In this document: piece after piece, positions 1 to 5,292 of the stretch | Numbering within the stretch: position 1 is the first letter of the stretch | Layout: each line of letters starts with the position of its first letter | NCBI GenBank assembly: GCA_002441865.1 | Contig: DJNY01000072.1 | Coordinates: 1 to 5,292, forward strand | Length of the DNA stretch: 5,292 nt | Direction: 5' to 3' | Source of the DNA: Lachnospiraceae bacterium UBA6452 | Lineage (GTDB): Bacteria; Bacillota; Clostridia; Lachnospirales; Lachnospiraceae | Translations under genes and position numbers: made by a program | Notes under the pieces: model-generated | Databases searched by the model: none | What the model was told of the DNA's origin: nothing | Seen by the model: only the letters and a program-made list of their open reading frames with translations

Positions 1-1117
1 ATTCAATATAGTTGTCTGTAAAACCGAGGTTATCCAGCAGTGTCAGCAGGACATCTGCCGGATTTCCATTTCCTTTGCCGGAAGCTGCCTTATCCAGCTC
101 GTTAATGATAAATACCAGATTGGATTCCCCTGCGATAGAGAATGCTTCCATAATGATTCCCGGTTTTGCATTTGCATAAATACGGGAGCTTCCCGTAAGC
201 TGCTCAGGATCGTTGATGGAACTCATATCAAGTGTTGCCCACGGCAGTTTTAAAATGCGGGCTACCGCGTATGCGATCTGGGATTTACCGGTTCCTGCAG
301 GACCGACAAGTAGAAGGCCGTAAGCAGGCAGCGTGTGGGTTCTGTTGATCTGGATGATCGTCTCCATGATACGCTGCTTCACGCGCTCCAGTCCGTACAG
401 TTCCTCGTCTAAGATCTTTCTGGCTTCTACCGGATCAATCGCTTCAAAATAATCACTCTTCCATTGTACATTCATCATAATGGAAAGCGCACGCTGTGCG
501 TGGCGGCGTTCCTCCGGGGAAACCTCATGGGATCTTGCCACAGCAAGGTTACGTCTTGCCCAGAGCCTGATATTATCGGGAAGTGTCCTGCCTGCACAGG
601 TCATGAAATCGGAAATACTCTGCAGGCTGGTGATCTTCATGTCATCGCCTTCCTCCTCCGCATCATCATCCTCTTCGATCTCTTCCACTGCTGTCATGGA
701 CAACAATCTTTCGATCATGTACTGTAAAAATCCGTCTGCTGCGGAAAGCTTTGTCCCACCGCCAAATGCAGTTTCACGGATTCTGTATACCGCATAACCA
801 TCTTCTGTATTTTTACCGGAAAGACGGACATTGATCCTGTTCTCTCCCAGCCATTTGATCAGATTCACAAATCTGGCATCTACCTGCAAAATATCCGCCG
901 GATAAGTCTCTCCTTCCTCTTTGAACTCAAAAGAGGTGCGTTTTGTCTGATTGGTAAACAGACCGTTGGTATGGTGTTTCCACTGCTGCTCTTTATTGCT
1001 GATCACAAGGATCGGATCCTCCGGGCTTTTCTCCTTTGCATCTGACAGAAAAGTTGTATAGGTACAGACATCCTCTATCTTTCCTGTCCCTTTTCCACTA
1101 AAATCAAAAACAGGCAT
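1..1117 (-). CDS. Lon-like AAA+ ATPase, N-terminal 372 residues (3' end off the window)
   Basis: The visible part carries a AAA+ module of the Lon family. Residues about 216-252 match the Lon lead-in (an 'LPW'-like VQWK, then ARKILDEELYGLERVKQRI). Walker A is GPAGTGKS at 272-279. The pore-loop-1 region is RIYANAKPG (312-320), where Lon has a T/R-Y-hydrophobic-G-x-PG pattern. Walker B is FIINELDK at 336-343, followed by NPADVLLTLLD...FTDNY, as in Lon. Two departures are clear: residue 339 is Asn where the Walker B Asp is expected, and pore loop 2 lacks the usual Trp. The first ~200 residues do not look like the Lon N-domain; they include a highly acidic stretch at about 144-159. Whether an S16 protease domain with the Ser-Lys dyad follows cannot be seen. 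The start is chosen because AAGGAGA (1130-1124) lies 6 nt before the ATG. The gene is separated from the upstream ABC genes by a terminator; I found no convincing promoter in the 60 nt before it, so it may have a weak promoter or depend on readthrough. Lon-family ATPase is well supported; proteolytic function is unknown. Confidence 0.85.
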   Translation of the reverse strand, partial: MPVFDFSGKGTGKIEDVCTYTTFLSDAKEKSPEDPILVISNKEQQWKHHTNGLFTNQTKRTSFEFKEEGETYPADILQVDARFVNLIKWLGENRINVRLSGKNTEDGYAVYRIRETAFGGGTKLSAADGFLQYMIERLLSMTAVEEIEEDDDAEEEGDDMKITSLQSISDFMTCAGRTLPDNIRLWARRNLAVARSHEVSPEERRHAQRALSIMMNVQWKSDYFEAIDPVEARKILDEELYGLERVKQRIMETIIQINRTHTLPAYGLLLVGPAGTGKSQIAYAVARILKLPWATLDMSSINDPEQLTGSSRIYANAKPGIIMEAFSIAGESNLVFIINELDKAASGKGNGNPADVLLTLLDNLGFTDNYIE

Positions 1118-1177
1118 TTTTTATCTCCTTTTTCTCTCATAAATATGCTTTCTTTACGTTCTTCTTCTATAAAACCA

Positions 1178-1209
1178 CAAAATCCGGAATTTTACAATTC
1201 CGGATTTTG
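1178..1209 (-). terminator. Intrinsic terminator after the ABC permease gene
   Basis: A perfect 14-bp inverted repeat (CAAAATCCGGAATT, 4-nt loop, AATTCCGGATTTTG) begins 14 nt past the permease stop codon. On the minus strand the stem is A-rich at its 5' side and runs into TTTTGTGGTTTTAT, an interrupted T-rich tail. The stem is only moderately GC-rich (core TCCGGA), so termination may be partial. The hairpin is symmetric and could also act on the plus strand, but there is no plus-strand gene for it to serve. Confidence 0.72.
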
Positions 1210-1223
1210 CAAATCAGTGATTC

Positions 1224-3830
1224 TTATTCTACATTTTTCAGAGCCTCATCCATCGGGATCTTCCGGATCCGGTTAAAATCAAAACACATAACGATCAGGT
1301 ATCCGATCAGGACAAATGCAAACATCTTAAGATATCCGGCCGGTTCCACCATAAAGGTAAACCATCCGCTATAGGATGCCATCATGGCGGCCCATACATA
1401 AACGATCACTTTTTCTCCCAGAAAAACGGTAACTGCATCAATGAGCACAACTGCGATCGTAGTTGCCATCAGATAAAGTCCTGCAATCTCACTGTTTTTA
1501 TATCCGAGTATCTTTGTCATGGAGATTGCATTCTCATTTTTCTCAATGATCAGCTTTGTCAGAAGATAGATCATGACGATTGCAAGCAGGATACACAAAT
1601 ATTGGAAATAGGTCATATAATTTCCCATGGAATGATCGAGCTGGTCGCACATCTTCGTAATATCACGTATCGTGATCACTGTTGCGACCTGATCTTCCCC
1701 CAGATCCGTGATCTTAGTATCGGAAAGGAAGCCACTGAACTGTCCTTCTTTCAGATCAAATACCTTACCATACTGGCTGATCGGCATAAATACTGCGATA
1801 CTCTGGCATTTATCATAAATACCTGCGACTTTGAAGGTATATTGTCTGTTTTCATATTTCTCATCCAGCGTTACCGTATCGCCTTTTGTCAGGCTGTATT
1901 TTTCACTGAATGGTTTTGCGATATAAACCTCTCCTTCTTTCAGGGCAGAAAGACCGTCGATCTGCACGTATCTGCTGTCATTTTCGATACCATAAACCGA
2001 TACCTCCTCATCAAAGGCGTCGCTCTTTTTCTGCAGGGATGTCATATCAAACTTTTCCGCATCTGCATTTTCTGTTGTGATCTCATTTCCATCTTCGTCC
2101 TCATAATCGGACAGCACATACTGATATTTTGCAAACATCATGCTTCCGGCATGATCCTTATAGTACTGCAGTGTACTTGGCATACCGACTGCCATGGCAA
2201 GCAATACCATGATAAAAAAGATTCCCACAAACAGAACCAGATAGTTGGGGATATTCTGGAACAGAATACGCAGACGGAATCTGTTTAAGAAGCTCCAGCG
2301 TGGCAGCCTCATTGCCTTTTTCCGCTTGTTTTTCTTCAGATCATGGCGTAAAAACTGCAGCGGTGTATGATGCATCATTTTTGTAATAATGAGCAGATTC
2401 ACAACCAGCATCAAAATGACCGGTATCAGTGTTGTCTTTATAAATGCCTCTGCATTCCAGACCGTTTTATAAGCCGGCAGACTGTAACTGTTATAATACA
2501 TGGAAACAACTACTTTTTTAAATACTGTATAGCCCAGCACATTTCCGATCACAGCAGCAAACAGCGTAACGATCACAGGCATGGAAAGATAATGCCTGAC
2601 AAGTTCTCCTCTTGTATAGCCCGATGCCCGCAGTGTTCCGATCGCGGAAGCCTCCTTTACGATCGTGTTGTTGATTGTGATCGCAAAGATAAAAGCGATA
2701 ATACCGATCAGAATATACAAAAGGACACCACCCATTGCTTCATCCGATCCCATGTCCTCTGTTGCAAAGGTGATCGCCGGATTGGCATAAGCAGGTACAT
2801 AATCTGCAATCTCATTGTCACATACGACCGTCTGCGTCAGAAGTGCGCGCATAAAATCATCTGACTGCTTTTTCGTTGCTACATCATCCGCCGGCTTTTC
2901 TTCATAAACCCAGGCGTAAGTGAAATGCACTTTTTTATGTAAACTATTAAAGCCTTCATCAGTCACCATGGCCACATCAAATTTCAATGCATCAAACATA
3001 AAATCCGTTGCCTTTTCATGCAGTGTTGCATAGTTTACATATGCGATCAGACCTGTTACACGGAATTTCTTTCCGGAAACGGAAACAGTATCTCCCACCT
3101 TTATGCCAACATTATCCGCATGCATACGGTCGATGGCAATTTCATCTGCCTTCTGCGGAAGCTGTCCGTCCAGGATACAGGCTTCATTGACTGCATCCGT
3201 TTTGGCATAAACGCGGATGGTTCCATCCGTCTCACCGTCATTGTTATAATCTTCCTCTTCATTCCGGTAAAAATTTTCATAAACCTTTGTCTTTACTGCC
3301 CGGAAATCCGGATCGTTCAACTCATACTTTTCCTCTGCATCCGCGTATTCATCATCAATCTTATCTTTGATCTCCTGCATTGCTTTCTCATGGGCTTCCT
3401 TATATGCCTCATCATATGCTTTCTGATAAGCCCCTGTCTGTTTTGCAGCCTCTATCATTTCCGGCGCCATGGTTTCTGCCATCTGCGCATCAAATTTTTC
3501 GTCAAATTCTTTTGTGAATTTCTCATCCAGTTCTTTTGTCGCTTTATCCAGATAATACTGCTTTACATCTGCTTTTTCTCCGGTCCCGATCGCTGTAAGC
3601 AGATCCGCATCCGCCTTTTTCTGCAGTTCAAAATGACCGTCCTCCAGCTTATACTTGGTTTTTCCGTCCTCCGCCGCTTTCAGCATACTTCCGTTTGCCA
3701 CATACATACCGGATACAAAACCGATCGTCAGGATCAGGAAAAGTGCCACTACGAGATATTTCTTCCAGTCACCGGAAAGCTCCCGGGGGATTCTTTTGAT
3801 CAGGGGGTTTTTGTTTCTTTTCTTCCTCAT
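1224..3830 (-). CDS. ABC transporter permease, FtsX-like/MacB superfamily, 868 aa
   Basis: This is the membrane subunit of a type VII (MacB/FtsX-like) ABC system, paired with the ATPase just upstream. It has a basic N-terminus, TM1 at about 25-45, and a charged helical insert at about 92-172. A large extracellular domain (about 205-360) precedes the first FtsX module, with TM segments near 367-388, 415-438 and 468-487. TM5 (530-549), a second extracellular domain (551-738) and the second FtsX module (TMs near 741-762, 785-810, 832-850) follow. Both modules show the typical cytoplasmic coupling segment after their first TM: EASAIGTLRASGYTRGEL at 393-410 and ENAISMTKILGYKNSEI from 766. The C-terminal PMDEALKNVE is typical of the family. 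The reading frame is open up to 3911, which would add 27 residues inside the ATPase gene. I prefer the ATG at 3830, giving MRKKRNKN, because AAGGGG sits 9 nt before it and the predicted gap to the ATPase stop is 13 nt. The substrate cannot be read from sequence. Such systems work in lipid, peptide or toxin export, antimicrobial-peptide resistance or mechanical signalling to cell-wall enzymes. The extracellular parts are rich in Asp and Glu, which would suit a cationic ligand, but that is inference. Confidence 0.93.
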   Translation of the reverse strand: MRKKRNKNPLIKRIPRELSGDWKKYLVVALFLILTIGFVSGMYVANGSMLKAAEDGKTKYKLEDGHFELQKKADADLLTAIGTGEKADVKQYYLDKATKELDEKFTKEFDEKFDAQMAETMAPEMIEAAKQTGAYQKAYDEAYKEAHEKAMQEIKDKIDDEYADAEEKYELNDPDFRAVKTKVYENFYRNEEEDYNNDGETDGTIRVYAKTDAVNEACILDGQLPQKADEIAIDRMHADNVGIKVGDTVSVSGKKFRVTGLIAYVNYATLHEKATDFMFDALKFDVAMVTDEGFNSLHKKVHFTYAWVYEEKPADDVATKKQSDDFMRALLTQTVVCDNEIADYVPAYANPAITFATEDMGSDEAMGGVLLYILIGIIAFIFAITINNTIVKEASAIGTLRASGYTRGELVRHYLSMPVIVTLFAAVIGNVLGYTVFKKVVVSMYYNSYSLPAYKTVWNAEAFIKTTLIPVILMLVVNLLIITKMMHHTPLQFLRHDLKKNKRKKAMRLPRWSFLNRFRLRILFQNIPNYLVLFVGIFFIMVLLAMAVGMPSTLQYYKDHAGSMMFAKYQYVLSDYEDEDGNEITTENADAEKFDMTSLQKKSDAFDEEVSVYGIENDSRYVQIDGLSALKEGEVYIAKPFSEKYSLTKGDTVTLDEKYENRQYTFKVAGIYDKCQSIAVFMPISQYGKVFDLKEGQFSGFLSDTKITDLGEDQVATVITIRDITKMCDQLDHSMGNYMTYFQYLCILLAIVMIYLLTKLIIEKNENAISMTKILGYKNSEIAGLYLMATTIAVVLIDAVTVFLGEKVIVYVWAAMMASYSGWFTFMVEPAGYLKMFAFVLIGYLIVMCFDFNRIRKIPMDEALKNVE

Positions 3831-3839
3831 ATTGTCACA

Positions 3840-3845
3840 CCCCTT
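3840..3845 (-). promoter_or_regulatory. Shine-Dalgarno of the permease gene, overlapping the ATPase stop codon
   Basis: AAGGGG reads on the minus strand 9 nt before the ATG at 3830. Its first two bases are the last two bases of the TAA stop of the ATPase gene (3846-3844). This decides the permease start against the longer upstream-open frame and suggests translational coupling of the two subunits. Confidence 0.75.
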
Positions 3846-4560
3846 ACCATTCCAGATCCTGTGCGGAAATCTTATTTGTATTGATGTCATTATGCCGTAC
3901 CATACCGTCACGCAGTTTGATCACATGATCCGCCATATTTTTGATTGCCTCATTATGTGTTACCATAATGACTGTATTGCCGTATTTTTGATTGACATCC
4001 TCGATCAGCTTCAATATTTCCTTGGATGTGTTGTAATCAAGTGCTCCCGTCGGCTCATCGCAGAGCAGGATATCCGGATTTTTTACGATCGCACGGCCGA
4101 TGGAAACGCGCTGCTGCTGTCCGCCGGAAAGCTGGTTCGGCAGTTTATAGCGATGCTCATACAGCCCCAGTGTATGTAAAAGATCATCAATATCCAGCGG
4201 ATTGTCGGAAAGATAAGCACCCACTTCTATGTTTTCCTTTACATTCAGATTTGCGATCAAATTATAAAGCTGGAACACATAGCCCAGATGTTTCCTGCGA
4301 TACATCGTCAGTTTTTTCTCGCCCATGTCTTCCAGCTTATCGCCGCCTATACTTATATATCCGGAATCTGCATTGTCAATGCCTCCGAGAATATTTAACA
4401 GGGTTGACTTTCCGGAACCGGATGGCCCGAGCAGTACACAGAATTCTCCTTTGGCGACAGAAAAGTTCATCCCACGCAAAACTTCCTGTCTTGTTTCTCC
4501 GCTTCCAAATCCTTTTTTCAGATCTACAATTTCTAAAAATTTCTTCTCTTCTATTGCCAT
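3844..4560 (-). CDS. ABC transporter ATP-binding protein, MacB/LolD/FtsE type, 238 aa
   Basis: This is the nucleotide-binding subunit that powers the FtsX-like permease encoded next to it. All canonical motifs are intact: Walker A GPSGSGKS at 45-52, Q-loop Gln97 in YVFQLYNL, signature LSGGQ at 144-148, Walker B ILLCDEP at 164-170 with catalytic Glu169, D-loop ALD at 173-175 and switch His202 in VTHNE. The segment [18 protein letters not shown] and PTGALD are typical of the MacB/LolD/FtsE/BceA subfamily. The length, about 240 residues, is normal for a stand-alone ATPase. The start is supported by GAGGAG at 4569-4564, only 3 nt before the ATG, so the effective pairing is probably with its first bases. 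The gene is first in a two-gene operon with its own promoter and leader. The C-terminal ~20 residues ([19 protein letters not shown]) form a short polar tail. Which substrate is exported cannot be told from the ATPase. Confidence 0.96.
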   Translation of the reverse strand: MAIEEKKFLEIVDLKKGFGSGETRQEVLRGMNFSVAKGEFCVLLGPSGSGKSTLLNILGGIDNADSGYISIGGDKLEDMGEKKLTMYRRKHLGYVFQLYNLIANLNVKENIEVGAYLSDNPLDIDDLLHTLGLYEHRYKLPNQLSGGQQQRVSIGRAIVKNPDILLCDEPTGALDYNTSKEILKLIEDVNQKYGNTVIMVTHNEAIKNMADHVIKLRDGMVRHNDINTNKISAQDLEW

Positions 4561-4575
4561 AATCTCCTCATTTCT

Positions 4576-4602
4576 ACAGGACAGAATGCCCTGCTGCCCT
4601 GT
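4576..4602 (-). promoter_or_regulatory. Leader hairpin upstream of the ABC ATPase start
   Basis: In the predicted mRNA, ACAGGGCAG pairs with CTGTCCTGT over 9 bp with one G-U pair, enclosing a 9-nt loop (CAGGGCATT). The loop repeats the CAGGGCA of the 5' arm and can itself pair with TGTCCTG to form a competing 7-bp hairpin. The structure ends 6 nt before the GAGGAG Shine-Dalgarno. On the plus strand the G-U pair becomes an A-C mismatch, so the RNA-level pairing is better in the sense direction. It could stabilise the leader or tune translation; it is not followed by a T-run and is therefore not a terminator. It does not match any riboswitch class I recognise. Confidence 0.45.
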
Positions 4603-4622
4603 GGTTAGTTGCGTCTAATTGC
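4603..4622. promoter_or_regulatory. Candidate operator or repeat at the ABC operon transcription start
   Basis: On the minus strand two adjacent 10-nt units, GCAATTAGAC and GCAACTAACC, agree at 7 of 10 positions and start at the predicted +1. Read differently, the same bases hold a short dyad, TTAG-6 nt-CTAA (4605-4618). Either could be a repressor site, one DNA turn per half-site. The match is short and could be chance; no regulator gene lies in the window. Confidence 0.22.
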
Positions 4623-4628
4623 AAAATC

Positions 4629-4656
4629 AGTATATCATAACAGCTTTTCATTACAA
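4629..4656 (-). promoter_or_regulatory. Predicted sigma-A promoter of the ABC transporter operon
   Basis: On the minus strand the sequence is TTGTAA (4656-4651), a 16-nt spacer and TATACT (4634-4629). The -10 matches the TATAAT consensus at five of six bases and is preceded by an extended -10 TG with one base between. The -35 matches at four of six. The start of transcription should be close to 4622, giving a leader of about 62 nt before the ATPase gene. The -35 lies directly past the T-run of the upstream terminator, a typical arrangement for a new transcription unit. Confidence 0.65.
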
Positions 4657-4698
4657 GAAAAAAGGCGCTTACTGATATTTTTTATCAGCAAGTGCCTT
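4657..4698 (-). terminator. Intrinsic terminator of the NSS symporter gene
   Basis: On the minus strand AGGCACTTGCTGATA pairs with TATCAGTAAGCGCCT, a 15-position stem with one A-C mismatch and one G-U pair. It encloses a 5-nt A-rich loop and is followed by six T residues (4663-4658). It lies about 60 nt past the symporter stop codon and separates it from the ABC operon promoter. Confidence 0.88.
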
Positions 4699-4758
4699 CT
4701 TATCATGGTATTCTCCCCGTATATCTTTTTACTTTTTATACGTAGTTTCTCGTTATAA

Positions 4759-5292
4759 TTACTTCCACTGAAAAGTGATCATACCGTAAATATAAATAAA
4801 CAGGATCACAAGCGGTACCAGATACTGAAAAATGGGGCGCATCCATTTCTTTACCTTCAGCCCCTTTCCTTCATTTGCTTCCGCAAGGAACCGGTCCCAG
4901 CCCCAGCCGATCTTATAGCAGCAGAATATTGCCAGCATCAGGGATCCCAGTGGCAGTACATTGTTCGATACAATGAAGTCCCAGAAATCCAGCCATGCAG
5001 TCCCTTTGGCAAACGGCTGGAAATGAAATACACTGTAGCCGAGTGCTGTGGTCAGTGCTGCAAGAAAAATGGCAGTTCCACAGGCAACACAGCCCTTTGG
5101 TCTGGACCAGCCGGTATACTCTCTCACCATTGCCAGCAGGTTTTCGCACACACCAAGCACCGTTGACAACGCCGCAAATACCATGAACAGGAAGAATAAC
5201 GTTCCCCACCAGCGTCCGCCTGCCATGTTGTTAAATACAGTCGCCATCGTATCAAACAAAAGGCTCGGTCCCGCTTTTACCTCAAGTCCATA
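4759..5292 (-). CDS. Sodium-dependent neurotransmitter/amino-acid symporter (NSS family), C-terminal 177 residues (5' end off the window)
   Basis: The frame is open to the right edge and ends in TAA at 4761-4759. It begins YGLEVKAGPSLLF, corresponding to the family's GPxLxF segment before TM8. The next helix contains FAALSTVLGV (39-48 of the visible part), aligning with the LeuT TM8 AGLTSS region. Ser43 and Thr44 stand where LeuT has Thr354 and Ser355, the Na2-site hydroxyls, so sodium coupling is probably kept. Further helices lie near 67-86 (TM9), 102-128 (TM10, containing DFWDF and LPLGSLMLAIF) and 156-173 (TM11). The protein stops four residues after TM11, so it belongs to the 11-TM bacterial type without the TM12 found in LeuT. 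Family members import amino acids or related compounds with Na+ across the cytoplasmic membrane. The substrate-contacting helices 1, 3 and 6 are outside the window, so the substrate is unknown. TM9 and TM10 carry Cys pairs (68/71 and 124/125), a minor oddity. Confidence 0.93.
   Translation of the reverse strand, partial: YGLEVKAGPSLLFDTMATVFNNMAGGRWWGTLFFLFMVFAALSTVLGVCENLLAMVREYTGWSRPKGCVACGTAIFLAALTTALGYSVFHFQPFAKGTAWLDFWDFIVSNNVLPLGSLMLAIFCCYKIGWGWDRFLAEANEGKGLKVKKWMRPIFQYLVPLVILFIYIYGMITFQWK

Noticed and set aside
464..797. Two overlapping plus-strand open frames opposite the Lon-like gene
   Set aside because: They are low-complexity (Ser-rich) reverse readings of the acidic linker and lack any supporting signal.
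1118..1177. Promoter for the Lon-like ATPase gene
   Set aside because: TATAGA and CATATT were considered as -10 elements, but neither has a -35 at 16-18 nt. TTGTAA in the terminator loop is 20 nt from TATAGA. None is good enough to call.
1602..2288. Plus-strand open frame of 228 codons inside the permease gene
   Set aside because: It is antisense to the FtsX-like permease, rich in Cys, His and Ile with no recognisable domain, and has no promoter or terminator. It is a codon-bias shadow of the real gene.
3018..3884. Plus-strand open frame of 288 codons opposite the permease N-terminal half
   Set aside because: Its low-complexity hydrophobic translation mirrors the Glu/Lys-rich helical insert on the other strand (GAA/AAA read as TTC/TTT). 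It lacks a ribosome site and resembles no protein family.
3831..3911. Longer permease start adding 27 residues
   Set aside because: It would lie within the ATPase coding sequence and add a segment unlike a membrane-protein N-terminus. The ATG at 3830 has its own Shine-Dalgarno and gives a typical basic N-terminus before TM1.
4026..4562. Plus-strand open frame of 178 codons opposite the ABC ATPase
   Set aside because: It is fully antisense to an ATPase with all motifs intact, and its translation shows no family features.
5257..5259. TTG as a start codon for a 166-residue protein at the right edge
   Set aside because: The same frame stays open to the window edge, and the residues before the TTG continue the NSS family pattern (AGPSLLF), so this codon is internal to a longer symporter gene.

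Overview
The window looks like chromosomal DNA from a low-to-mid GC Gram-positive anaerobe, probably a clostridial/Lachnospiraceae-type Firmicute. That placement is an inference from strong purine-rich Shine-Dalgarno sites, A/T-rich intergenic regions with hairpin-plus-T-run terminators, and the kinds of proteins encoded; no taxonomic marker gene is present. All four genes lie on the minus strand, so transcription runs from high to low coordinates.

Reading in the direction of transcription: (1) 5292-4759 is the 3' part of a sodium-coupled neurotransmitter/amino-acid symporter of the NSS (SNF/LeuT) family, ending in an intrinsic terminator at about 4698-4657. (2) Immediately after this terminator is a good extended -10 promoter (4656-4629). 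It is followed by a leader of about 60 nt with a repeat at the predicted transcription start and a stable hairpin just before the Shine-Dalgarno. (3) This promoter should drive a two-gene unit. The first gene is an ABC ATPase of the MacB/LolD/FtsE class (4560-3844). The second is its FtsX-like permease of 868 residues (3830-1224), whose Shine-Dalgarno overlaps the ATPase stop codon. The permease has an unusual extracellular helical insert with a strict four-residue periodicity. (4) A perfect 14-bp hairpin (1209-1178) closes this unit. (5) 1117-1 is the N-terminal 372 residues of a Lon-like AAA+ ATPase that runs off the left edge. It has a non-Lon N-terminal region, an acidic linker and an Asn in place of the Walker B Asp.

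The symporter, the ABC exporter and the Lon-like ATPase appear to be three separate transcription units, and nothing in the sequence ties them functionally. The ABC pair has no adaptor protein, two-component system or dedicated regulator beside it within the window. I see no RNA genes, mobile elements, CRISPR arrays or integration sites. The window is mostly ordinary housekeeping/transport sequence. The points most worth a second look are the divergent Lon-like ATPase, the tetrad-repeat insert of the permease, and the leader of the ABC operon.
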